Assembly: GCF_040187885.1 (NCBI RefSeq)
Contig: NZ_JBDPLH010000010.1
Span: forward strand, 1 to 64,000
DNA length: 64,000 nt
Origin: Roseateles_E cavernae
Lineage (GTDB): Bacteria > Pseudomonadota > Gammaproteobacteria > Burkholderiales > Burkholderiaceae_C
Direction of reading: 5' to 3'
The position numbers and the translations under genes were made by a program. Each line of letters starts with the position of its first letter. The first letter of the stretch is position 1. The notes under the pieces are model-generated. The model worked only from the letters and a program-made list of their open reading frames with translations, did not search any database and was not told where the DNA came from. Below are positions 50,890 to 57,764 of the stretch, piece after piece.

Positions 50890-51033
50890 GGGTATGATCC
50901 GAAAGGGCGAAAGCAGGATAGTCGCCACCACAAGGGCAACTGGCCCGCAGTTTGTCGGCCCACGCTGGCGAAACTTGAGAGCTGATGTGGCGAACTCGTG
51001 CATATGCCACACCCGAGGCCATGCGACCATCGG

Positions 51034-51825
51034 CTACCGCGCAATCCGGTGCTGCGGCACGTCCTGCAGGCCGTAGCGGGCCAAGTAGCGCTGCCAAGTT
51101 TGGTCTCTGCCGAGTTTTGCCAGTAGGGCCAACAGGGTATGCCGAAGTTCCGGCGGCAAGCGAGGCGACAGCAGCATGCGTCGCGCGTAGCGGGCGCGCG
51201 CTTTCGGTGCCACATGGATTTGGCCGGTCAGCTCGGGCATCTGTCGCAGCCACCATGGCCAGCCGCTCTGCGCCAGGAACACAACATCGACACGCCCCCG
51301 CAGCAGCTTGCGCAGGTTGGAGGCCGTATCGCTCGCATCCTCCCGCCGCACAAGCCCCTGAACAACCAAAGGATCCACTTCCACATAGCTGTGCCCCAAC
51401 ACCCCACCCAGGCGCAGTCCCCGCAATGAAGCTGGGCCGTCGTAATCCAGCGCCCGATTTTTGTGGGACAGCACCAGGTCGGCATCCTCGATTACCGGGG
51501 CAGACCAGACAAAGCGCGTCATGCCGGCGTCGCCAAACCAGGCCGGCACAACCCAGGGCACCAGGCCCCGCCAGTCGGGCGCGCGCATCAGCAGATCCAG
51601 ACGTCGCCGCGGCAGCCCGCTCAATCGAACCTCCAATTCCTCGGCCAGAAGACTCTGGCGCAACCAAGCCACGAGGTCGTAGTTCAAGCCTTCGCCTGGG
51701 CCGGTCTGAAAAGGCGCAAAGTCGTAATGCGACTGGACTTCCAAAGCCGCTCCCCGGGCCACGCCTCGGCCGGACAGGCACGAGACAGTACCCAGAAGCA
51801 ACAGCGAGCGACGGTGTAGCAGCAT
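51034..51825 (-). CDS. Periplasmic solute-binding-like protein
   Basis: A 263-residue protein from ATG 51825, with a signal peptide containing an Arg-Arg pair (HRRSLLLLGTVSCLSGRGVA). The fold pattern is family-3 solute binding (FQTGPGEGLNYDLVAWLRQS, SNLRKLLRGRVDVVFLAQSG, HTLLALLAKLGRDQTWQRYL). Sequence conservation is weak, so the ligand is open. Upstream on the same strand is the broken C-terminus of a histidine kinase; downstream are the Cache protein and a chemoreceptor. Confidence 0.72.
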   Translation of the reverse strand: MLLHRRSLLLLGTVSCLSGRGVARGAALEVQSHYDFAPFQTGPGEGLNYDLVAWLRQSLLAEELEVRLSGLPRRRLDLLMRAPDWRGLVPWVVPAWFGDAGMTRFVWSAPVIEDADLVLSHKNRALDYDGPASLRGLRLGGVLGHSYVEVDPLVVQGLVRREDASDTASNLRKLLRGRVDVVFLAQSGWPWWLRQMPELTGQIHVAPKARARYARRMLLSPRLPPELRHTLLALLAKLGRDQTWQRYLARYGLQDVPQHRIAR

Positions 51826-51942
51826 GGCGACGTGGCACCGATAGTCGAGGCCCAGTGTGGCATGGGTTCCTGCCATGAGTCCAGCCACGGTATCGGGAGC
51901 AAGGGCTGTCCTCTTTGCCGCGAGACCACGCCGGCGGGGCCG

Positions 51943-52068
51943 TCAGGGAGGAAATAGCAGTTGGGTGATCGTGAACAGAGTTCTTTGCCCCTCGTCGCAG
52001 TGCAGCCCGATACTCCCGCCCAGGACATTGCAGATGATGCTGTGGACCAGATGCAGCCCCAACCCGAC
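51943..52068 (-). pseudogene. C-terminal fragment of a histidine kinase
   Basis: The last 41 residues of a HATPase domain remain: VGLGLHLVHSIICNVLGGSI and EGQRTLFTITQLLFPP before the stop. The G2 box (GLGLHLV) is the last recognisable element. Immediately upstream, from about 52069, the sequence is IS21 istA in the opposite direction. The kinase was cut at the G2 box, and no other part of it is in the window. The binding protein downstream may once have been its partner. Confidence 0.75.
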
Positions 52069-52593
52069 CTGGGTTCCTGGCACCGGGTGGACGCGCACCG
52101 CGACTGTCATGTGCAATTCGAGCGCATCCTGTACTCGGCCCCGTTCACGCTGGTCGGCAAGACCTTGTGGCTGCGCGCCACCGATGCAGCAGATGCCCTG
52201 TTCGAGGGTTACCGCCATATCGCCACCCATCCGCGCGGACTTCGGCCCGGCCAGCGCGTGAGCGAGCGCGAGCACGTGCCGCCCGAAGCACAAGCCCTCT
52301 TCGGGTGCGACCGCACCTGGTGCGCCGCCAAGGCCGAGCGCATCAGCCCCAGTTGCAAAGCCTTGATCGAGCAACTACTGCGCGACCACATCCTGAAGCG
52401 GCTGTGCGAGGTGCAGGGCGTGCTGGCCCTGCTCAAGCCCTATGACCGGGACCGCTTGGAAGCGGCTTACTCCCGCGCGCTGGCGCACGACTCGCCCCAT
52501 CACCGCACCGTCAAGACCATCTTGTCCACGGGCGCCACTCTGCGCACCGCGGCCATCGTCCAGCTTTGCAGGCGCATCGCCGTCGGCAAGTGA
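52069..52593 (+). pseudogene. IS21-family istA transposase fragment
   Basis: The frame reads LGSWHRVDAHRDCHVQFERI, then SAPFTLVGKTLWLRATDAAD, then HPRGLRPGQRVSEREHVPPE, HDSPHHRTVKTILSTGA. This is the C-terminal part of IstA proteins. The N-terminal HTH and catalytic DDE parts are absent, replaced by the opposite-strand kinase remnant. After ILSTGA (about 52535) the family resemblance stops. No istB follows. The element is dead. Confidence 0.82.
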
Positions 52594-52693
52594 ATGACTA
52601 TGAGCCAGCCCAGCATCTTTGTTCCCGATGACCCAGCAGGCCGAATCTCTCATTGGCCTACGGAGGGACGGATGGTCAGTGGCGGCAGACATT

Positions 52694-52848
52694 TACGAAC
52701 GACCCTGAATTTAAGCTGTGAACTGAAATTGCCTGAAATTGACCAAATTCGGTAGCGTCCCATACCGCTCCGCTCCTAGTCGGCGCACCGATGTTCGGAT
52801 GGGCACGTCATTGTCGCGGCCATGACACTCGGCCAAACCTTGTCCCCT
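52694..52848. repeat. About 150-bp direct repeat, copy 2
   Basis: It matches 41132-41275 in the same orientation: TACGAACGACCCTGAATTTA, AAGCTGTGAACTGAAATTG, GGTAGCGTCCCAT, GATGTTCGG, GACACTCGGCC. This copy has a short internal duplication of GAAATTG. It lies between the IS21 fragment and a small gene related to the tail beside copy 1, so both loci pair the repeat with the same small-protein motif. Confidence 0.75.
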
Positions 52849-52911
52849 TCGACATCAATGGTCAATGATCTGCCACACGCATCGCGTTGGTGCGCATGCT
52901 ATTTTCGGCAC

Positions 52912-53118
52912 ATGAAGCCAGTAGATCAAAGCCCAGATGAAACGGGCGCCCTTGCGTCTACAGAGGCCTGTGATCGGCGTCCTCGTCTCAACGTCAAGCT
53001 GCACCAGCGTCTGATGCTTGAGGGCAGCGCCAAGCCGTCAACGTTTGCGTCCGCGATGGAGGCGCTTTGTCGCATCCGTCGACAACGAGAAGCAGAGGCA
53101 CGAAGTGACGGCCAATGA
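52912..53118 (+). CDS. Small uncharacterised protein (68 aa)
   Basis: From ATG 52912 it has a disordered N-terminus (MKPVDQSPDETGALAS) then RLNVKLHQRLMLEGSAKPST and SAMEALCRIRRQREAEARSD. The second half matches the out-of-frame tail at 40981-41100 (AKPS, SAM, AL, RIRR). The basic helix could bind nucleic acid; function unknown. No strong ribosome-binding site. It is associated with a mobile-element-like repeat in both places. Confidence 0.5.
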   Translation: MKPVDQSPDETGALASTEACDRRPRLNVKLHQRLMLEGSAKPSTFASAMEALCRIRRQREAEARSDGQ

Positions 53119-53305
53119 AATCAATGACTTATACAAGATGCGCTTGCTGCTTTTGACCGCAAGGCACCGTATTGGTGCAGAATGACTGTCGACTGTGTTT
53201 CATTGGCTTGAAGCAGCTCCACCCAAGATCCCAGCCAGATCGAGATGTCTTGTCGCGGGCCACGACAAATCGCTATCACCACTCAAAGATTGATAGACGG
53301 AAAAG

Positions 53306-53333
53306 AAACGGCGAGCTAAAAAGCTCGCCGTTT
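53306..53333 (-). terminator. Strong hairpin terminator of the 57-aa gene
   Basis: Perfect 12-bp stem AAACGGCGAGCT / AGCTCGCCGTTT with a 4-nt loop, followed on the minus strand by CTTTTCC. It lies 15 nt after the stop of the small minus-strand gene and could stop transcription from both sides. Confidence 0.7.
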
Positions 53334-53348
53334 CACGATCAAGACGGT

Positions 53349-53522
53349 TCAGGCAGACTTCACACGAAATTCCCTTGTGAAGGGAACGTTCGTCGAACGA
53401 GTACGGCTGCGGAGCATCCCGTTGGTCGCAGCGTCCCGTGCAGCCAGAAGTGCTTCCGACATGCTGGCCTGCTTGAGACCTAGCACCTCGGTGTTGATGT
53501 CACTACGTTCTTTGGTACGCAT
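53349..53522 (-). CDS. Small uncharacterised protein (57 aa) with hairpin at its start
   Basis: The ATG at 53522 has a perfect AGGAG six nt upstream. The product reads MRTKERSDINTEVLGLKQAS, then MSEALLAARDAATNGMLRSR, ending TREFRVKSA. It is short, charged, mostly helical, with no family I recognise. The ribosome-binding site lies in the loop and the start codon in the stem of a 14-bp inverted repeat, so translation is probably controlled by RNA structure or by a protein binding the dyad. A terminator follows the stop. A small regulator or antitoxin-like role would fit, but that is only inference. Confidence 0.6.
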   Translation of the reverse strand: MRTKERSDINTEVLGLKQASMSEALLAARDAATNGMLRSRTRSTNVPFTREFRVKSA

Positions 53523-53549
53523 GGCCAGCTCCTGTTGGCCATGCGTACC
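53514..53549 (-). promoter_or_regulatory. 14-bp inverted repeat enclosing ribosome-binding site and start codon
   Basis: GGTACGCATGGCCA (53514-53527) and TGGCCATGCGTACC (53536-53549) are perfect complements around an 8-nt spacer. In the minus-strand transcript AGGAG falls in the loop and the ATG of the 57-residue gene in the stem. As DNA it is also a good operator shape. Confidence 0.7.
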
Positions 53550-53631
53550 AAGAATGCTATGATCAAGGCAGACGAGCTTACAGAGCGTGCGTACCTATGG
53601 TTACGCCCTCAAGCTGCGCGGCCAACCTGCA

Positions 53632-53767
53632 CCTGGATGAAGTTCCAGGGGAACTGTGGGAGCCAACTCGTCAGAAGAGGTGAGACGCAAGAGACCTCTA
53701 TTCAGACACCCGCTGAATGTCTGTCTAATCAACTAAGCAGTCGAGCCCACAACTTTGTGGGCTTTTG
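53632..53767 (+). ncRNA. Hairpin-rich leader or small RNA before the PRTase cassette
   Basis: Four consecutive stem-loops occur on the + strand: CCTGGA/TCCAGG (53632-53649), AGAGGT/ACCTCT (53676-53699), CAGACA/TGTCTG (53703-53723), and AGCCCACAA/TTGTGGGCT (53744-53763) followed by TTT. The last resembles a Rho-independent terminator 22 nt before the 53789 start. It could be an attenuated leader or a free RNA. An overlapping frame (MAMRTKNAMIK...) looks non-coding. No function assigned. Confidence 0.4.
53744..53767 (+). terminator. Terminator/attenuator hairpin upstream of 53789 gene
   Basis: Nine-bp perfect stem with a 2-nt spacer followed by a short T run, ending just before the ribosome-binding region of the downstream gene. 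Depending on the promoter it ends an upstream RNA or attenuates the cassette. Confidence 0.6.
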
Positions 53768-53788
53768 GCTTTCTGGAGCTTGATAAGC

Positions 53789-54691
53789 ATGGATGCTCAG
53801 TTCGAAGGATCGTCAGAGAAGGTGCTCACCGACGTGGTCGACCGAGTGCGCTCGCGTTTGCTTGCGCTGAAGAAAGCGCGCATCGTCGGCTCCAAGCTTG
53901 CGTCCATCGTTGGCGCGTCGCTCCCAGAGGGCAAGACTTTCCGTGACCTTCTTCCCGATGGAGTGGAGCGAGAGGCCGCTCCATTTCGTATCTTCGCTGA
54001 GAAATGTCTCGCTGAGGTAGTCACGCTGTCGTCGGCACGGCGCGGCACTGATCTGCTGTATGACATCGTTGATTCTGGTCAGGAAATTGAACCTGAGCCG
54101 GGTGACCTGTGGCGAGCATTCGTCTCAGTACATCCAACGCAGCAACTCCTCCTTGATCTAAAGGCGCTTTCTCTAAAAGCTTTCGCGTCGCCAAGTGCAA
54201 AAGCAGCTGACCACGCCGCCATACTGCCCGTTTCACTAGCCGAGCACAAAGATGTGTGTATTGCCTACCGCGGGCAGCTGAAGCAACGAGGCGTGGATGC
54301 TCCTCAGCTCGATGACATCCTGCAGGACTACTCTGCGGCCTCCTATACCAAATGGTTGAGAGTTCTGAGAACTCATACCCCACCTCTTGATCGCGAATGG
54401 GGAGGGTATCGCAAGCAGGAGATGCTTTCGATCTTTGAGGCGCGTTTGCGGCAGCTTGGTATCGATGATGAGCAACGGCTCAATGTCGTAGCCCAACTCG
54501 CCGATGACGCGCCGTTAAGCGGTGGCAATTCTGCACCGCGGCTTGAGACAACAGCGCCAGAGGCTGCGCCCAAGGAAACTGCCGTAGAACAAGCGCGGCG
54601 ACGCCTTCACATGGTGATTGACCGAATGACGCTTGAGCAAATGAACGCCCTCCTGATTCCATTTGGCCTGCTGCCCACTGATTTCCAGTAA
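53789..54691 (+). CDS. Uncharacterised partner of PRTase-like protein
   Basis: A 300-residue soluble protein from ATG 53789 (GGAG upstream). The N-terminal part (RLLALKKARIVGSKLASIVG, LPEGKTFRDLLPDG) vaguely resembles an OST-HTH/LOTUS or winged-helix fold. The middle is helical (HPTQQLLLDLKALSLKAFAS, YRGQLKQRGVDAPQLDDILQ). A low-complexity linker leads to a C-terminal helix pair (ARRRLHMVIDRMTLEQMNAL). It lies 10 nt before the PRTase-like gene, so the two form one unit. It may be the sensor or regulator for that putative effector (inference). Confidence 0.6.
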   Translation: MDAQFEGSSEKVLTDVVDRVRSRLLALKKARIVGSKLASIVGASLPEGKTFRDLLPDGVEREAAPFRIFAEKCLAEVVTLSSARRGTDLLYDIVDSGQEIEPEPGDLWRAFVSVHPTQQLLLDLKALSLKAFASPSAKAADHAAILPVSLAEHKDVCIAYRGQLKQRGVDAPQLDDILQDYSAASYTKWLRVLRTHTPPLDREWGGYRKQEMLSIFEARLRQLGIDDEQRLNVVAQLADDAPLSGGNSAPRLETTAPEAAPKETAVEQARRRLHMVIDRMTLEQMNALLIPFGLLPTDFQ

Positions 54692-54701
54692 CTGACGTGC
54701 G

Positions 54702-56015
54702 ATGAAGCAACTCATCGTTGCTGCCACTCCAGCGCAAATCGCTCAGTTGGAGGAGGAGCTTCCTGCAAGCACCGCCGGACGTTGGATTAACCATATCCAA
54801 CTCATCAGGCTGTCTGACTCCAACAGAGCAGCCAATGACCTTGCGCTGCGGGATGTGTCACGCACTCATCCTCAAGCGGGGTGCTTCGCAGATAAAAATG
54901 TGACGTCTCGTGCACTGGAAGACAGCGGCGTCATTCGGATGACCAAGGCCGAGCTGAACAAGAAGACGGCCGCTTGGCTCAGCGAAAACCGCATTTCATG
55001 GCGGGGTAACGTGGCCGAATGCATGCGACACGCGTCGTATCGCTGGATGGACGTCGATGCGTGGAGTCATCAGTTCAAAAGGGTTGATCCGATCCTGGGT
55101 CCGAGCGTGGCGATCGCAATACTTGCGCAGCTTCGAATCATCGGCATGCAGGAGCTCGGTGCTTTTTTGACTGACGAGTCACTGCCAGAGGCATCTCACA
55201 ACGCCTACTTCATGGGTGCGGATCCGCTAAGCGGAGACCATGGCTTAGCCATGATGTTGAGCCAAGCGATCAGCAATAAGAAGCTGTCGGAAGCATTCAA
55301 GCTTTCCAACTTGACCACTAGCTCCACGATTCGGATGTTCAATGACGGCGGCTGGAGCGGAGGCGAATCATCCCGACGCCTCAAGTGCATGTACACGAGT
55401 TGTCAGCGCAAGGCCAGTCATTTCGAGCCGACCCATGCACTCGATATGAGGTTCGCCTTCATCACGGACATCGCCGAAAAAGTTCTTCAGGCTAGCATCG
55501 ACCAGCTCGAAGTCGATTTCAAGGTCAGCAAGGCGTCCATAAGGGTCTCGTACCCCGAGCAGAACCGGTTGTGCGTTCAAGACGATCTGGGCAAGACGAC
55601 TGGCCTTGCTTTCAGAGATCCTGCGATCGCTCGATATGTGGATCCAGCCGGCATGGAGGCCCTTTGCAAGCGCATCGGCAAAAAGATTGCAGGCAAGCGA
55701 CCGTTGGGGACGCAGAAGATCGCGTCAACCATTGGGTTTTGGCACAGTCTTCCGAAGGCAATGTTGCCAGTATTGATTATGGGTGGTGGGCCAATACGTG
55801 ACGGAAAAGGAGGGGAGTTTTCATGGCGCCCATTGATTGCGAGCCAGCACGTGCTCAACCCTGAGCCTGATGACCTTGACTACCATTGCAAAGACTGCCC
55901 ACTCGCACCGGACGAAGAAAAGCTGCCCACTGTCATGGCTGAGGACACAGATCCCGCAGGAAAGCCATCGAATGCTGATGCTGCCAAGGTAGCACTCAAC
56001 GAGGCGTGTCGCTAG
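54702..56015 (+). CDS. PRTase-like protein of conflict-system type (PRTase-CE-like)
   Basis: A 437-residue protein. Several landmarks match the PRTase-like family found as effectors in predicted bacterial conflict systems and some retrons: DAWSHQFKRVDPILGPSVAI and AILAQLRIIG; MFNDGGWSGGES, in the position of the PRPP-binding loop but with Asn for the first Asp; then KRPLGTQKIASTIGFWHSLP and FSWRPLI, corresponding to the family's 'PLG...HslPN..lPilW...WrPLF' ending. The C-terminal tail has a Cys pair (YHCKDCPLAPDEEK). No reverse transcriptase is encoded nearby, so this is not a standard retron. It could be a defence effector acting on nucleotides (inference). Confidence 0.6.
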   Translation: MKQLIVAATPAQIAQLEEELPASTAGRWINHIQLIRLSDSNRAANDLALRDVSRTHPQAGCFADKNVTSRALEDSGVIRMTKAELNKKTAAWLSENRISWRGNVAECMRHASYRWMDVDAWSHQFKRVDPILGPSVAIAILAQLRIIGMQELGAFLTDESLPEASHNAYFMGADPLSGDHGLAMMLSQAISNKKLSEAFKLSNLTTSSTIRMFNDGGWSGGESSRRLKCMYTSCQRKASHFEPTHALDMRFAFITDIAEKVLQASIDQLEVDFKVSKASIRVSYPEQNRLCVQDDLGKTTGLAFRDPAIARYVDPAGMEALCKRIGKKIAGKRPLGTQKIASTIGFWHSLPKAMLPVLIMGGGPIRDGKGGEFSWRPLIASQHVLNPEPDDLDYHCKDCPLAPDEEKLPTVMAEDTDPAGKPSNADAAKVALNEACR

Positions 56016-56227
56016 CCCGCAGTGACGAAATCGATGATCGATTGAATTTCAGCGATAGTCGTGTTGAACCACTCAGTGCCGGGGATGTTCTCGCGCCGCT
56101 TCCCACTCGCCTTGAACACGTTGTGCGCAGCCTTCTCGGCGGCGCCGACGCGGTTGACTTGCCAGCGTCCGAGGATGACCAGGTTGTCGAACGTCGCCGA
56201 TCCCTTGCATTGAATCGCGACACTGTC
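56012..56227 (-). pseudogene. Coding-like fragment interrupted by an in-frame stop
   Basis: The minus strand after a TAA at 56228-56230 reads DSVAIQCKGSATFDNLVILG, RWQVNRVGAAEKAAHNVFKA, then NIPGTEWFNTTIAEIQSIID and FVTAG before a TAG at 56012. It is natural-looking protein without an ATG, GTG or TTG near its start. Upstream of the TAA the same frame continues LLGRGGSFSIKIGMTTGAV. One stop therefore splits a once longer gene. I cannot name the family. Its tail overlaps the stop of the convergent PRTase-like gene by four bases. Confidence 0.5.
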
Positions 56228-56352
56228 TTAGACGGCGCCTGTGGTCATCCCGATCTTGATCGAGAACGAACCGCCCCTGCCTAGCAGCCCTGGCTGCGAG
56301 GAGATTCCCCGCCGCCAATCGGCTCATGCTTGCCACCCGCCCCCTCCCCGGC

Positions 56353-56389
56353 AATTGCGGTGAATTGCGGTCCAACACCGCAATTGCGG
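56353..56389. repeat. Cluster of three AATTGCGG sites
   Basis: AATTGCGG occurs at 56353, 56363 and 56382. The last is part of the perfect palindrome CCGCAATTGCGG (56378-56389), and the second and third form an inverted pair around CCAAC. It resembles an operator cluster or a small origin-type iteron set; the XRE regulator encoded at 56668-56922 is the nearest DNA-binding protein. Confidence 0.45.
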
Positions 56390-56470
56390 CTCCCGACAGC
56401 AATTGGGCCAAGTGCCTGGCTTGCTTCGTTTTCTCCTGATCGCCACACCGGCCCTCTCTTCTCCAGATGG

Positions 56471-56497
56471 AAAAAAGCCCCGGCCATGGACCGAGGC
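56471..56497 (-). terminator. Rho-independent terminator of small RNA copy B
   Basis: GCCTCGGTCC-ATG-type hairpin closing with GGCCGGGGC on the minus strand (nine pairs, two of them G-U) and six T residues. Confidence 0.8.
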
Positions 56498-56560
56498 TGG
56501 AAAGCCTAACGCTGTCATCACGCGGAGGCTCCTGCTCAGGGAGGAAAAGCAGGGGCAACA
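56471..56560 (-). ncRNA. Small RNA with anti-SD loop, copy B
   Basis: On the minus strand a perfect stem CCTGCT / AGCAGG holds an 11-nt loop TTTCCTCCCTG (56537-56547), identical to copy A in 10 of 11 bases. The conserved CGTGATGACA block (56513-56522) follows, then a terminator hairpin (56477-56497) with two G-U wobbles on this strand only, followed by TTTTTT. The wobbles show the minus strand is the transcribed one. See copy A at 45442. Likely a trans-acting regulator using a C/U-rich loop against ribosome-binding sites (inference). Confidence 0.65.
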
Positions 56561-56667
56561 CCTCGCGGCGCAGCCTGCCACCACTTTACCAAGCCCCGCA
56601 TGATTGGATGCTGGGACAAACGCGCGGCCTGCTGCAGCGTCTCGCGGTCGGCGTCGGGCATACCGCC

Positions 56668-56922
56668 TCAGCTTTCGTCCAAACCCTGAAACTGCAGCGG
56701 ATCGACCAGGTCCCGCAGGGAGACGCCGATGGCCTTGGCTAGTGCCTCGGCGCTATCGAAAGAGATGTTGATCGTGCCGCGCTCTACACGGCTGAGATAG
56801 GCCCGCGACACGCCAGCCTCCAGCGCCAAGCCCTCTTGGGTCACATCCTTCAAGCGCCGAGCTCGACGAAGGTTACGAGCAAATATCTCTCTGGCAGTAG
56901 GGATCGGCTTGGCTTTGGACAT
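56668..56922 (-). CDS. XRE/Cro-family transcriptional regulator
   Basis: An 84-residue protein, almost entirely one HTH_3 domain: AREIFARNLRRARRLKDVTQ, EGLALEAGVSRAYLSRVERG, INISFDSAEALAKAIGVSLR. The 'SRAYLSRVERG' recognition helix is typical. There is no sensor domain. Such single-domain regulators commonly control mobile or defence loci. It is transcribed toward small RNA B and the AATTGCGG cluster, 108 nt downstream of its stop, and could use that cluster as operator (inference). Confidence 0.88.
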   Translation of the reverse strand: MSKAKPIPTAREIFARNLRRARRLKDVTQEGLALEAGVSRAYLSRVERGTINISFDSAEALAKAIGVSLRDLVDPLQFQGLDES

Positions 56923-57077
56923 GGGCCAAGCATGTATTTCGGGGGCTTTCCTCTCTACACATTCCGATATACATTTGGTGCTCTTTGTGGATCATTTGGA
57001 TTCGCAATAAGGTCTCAATGAACAATGAATAACACAAACCGAACCATCTGATGATCGTTCTACCTGGGGAGGAAGGA

Positions 57078-57662
57078 ATGAAATTTGAGGGACGTCGCGC
57101 TGCACCTCTGGTTGCGGCGCTTGGGCTTTTGCTCGCGCAAAACATCTATGCCGCACCACCGTCCGCGCGAGTGGTGACACCACGGCTAGCGCTCGACAAG
57201 GCGGCGATCGCCTCACAGCGCGATACAAACCCTGCACTCAACGGATCCATCGGCGAATGGCGCCCGACGCCGCCGGATGCGGCCCTACAAGCTGCGGCCA
57301 ACGCCGCCCGGCAAGACTCCAACCCGGTCCTCAACGGCACGGTTTCCTCATGGACACCCCTCGGTGCAAGCAAGAGCGTATCGATCAGTACCGCCTGGAC
57401 CGCGTACGAGCACTGCCATTGGCGCACGGCGTTTGAAGGGTTTGCCGCGCATGCCGATGCGGGAAATTTCCAGGCCGCACGCATGGCGTTGGCCATGGCC
57501 AAGCACGGCAATGCCCTTTACGGACAAACGTTTGAGGTGCCCGAGACTCGACGATTGGCATGGCTCCATGTCGTCGAACTCGGGCCGACATGGAGAGGAC
57601 AAGACGTTCCCGCGGCATCGCAAACCGCACTCGATCACACCCCCGCAGAGATCTCGCAATAG
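57078..57662 (+). CDS. Secreted uncharacterised protein with internal repeat
   Basis: A 194-residue protein. The ATG at 57078 is preceded by GGAGGAAGGA and begins a signal peptide (MKFEGRRAAPLVAALGLLLAQNIYA). The mature N-terminus has two similar units: AAIASQRDTNPALNGSIGEW and NAARQDSNPVLNGTVSSWTP. The C-terminal part is helical and TPR/Sel1-like in texture (AFEGFAAHADAGNFQAARMA, LAMAKHGNALYGQTF). Function unknown. A second exported protein is encoded 102 nt downstream. Confidence 0.7.
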   Translation: MKFEGRRAAPLVAALGLLLAQNIYAAPPSARVVTPRLALDKAAIASQRDTNPALNGSIGEWRPTPPDAALQAAANAARQDSNPVLNGTVSSWTPLGASKSVSISTAWTAYEHCHWRTAFEGFAAHADAGNFQAARMALAMAKHGNALYGQTFEVPETRRLAWLHVVELGPTWRGQDVPAASQTALDHTPAEISQ

Positions 57663-57764
57663 CGGGGGCGTGGCCTATGCGTCTCGAGGCGGCCGACAAG
57701 GCATTCGTCTCGCCAGCGCGGCCGAACCCTCAACTCGAATCCCAACAACAATGGAGAAACTCCC

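Noticed and set aside
51930..51960. CAGGGAGGAAA at 51943, identical to the small RNA B loop, considered as a third sRNA copy
   Set aside because: It is the stop region of the kinase remnant; the flanks cannot form the stem, and the TGTCATCACG block and terminator are missing.
53535..53783. Plus-strand 82-codon frame beginning MAMRTKNAM
   Set aside because: Its start similarity to the 57-residue gene comes from the inverted repeat; the rest lacks protein-like pattern and covers four hairpins.
53789..56015. Standard retron
   Set aside because: A PRTase-like protein is present, but no reverse transcriptase gene is found in the window and no msr/msd structure could be identified.
56073..56561. 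162-codon minus-strand frame
   Set aside because: It runs through small RNA B and the AATTGCGG cluster in a frame different from the coding-like remnant; the translation is Arg/Gly/Pro-rich noise.
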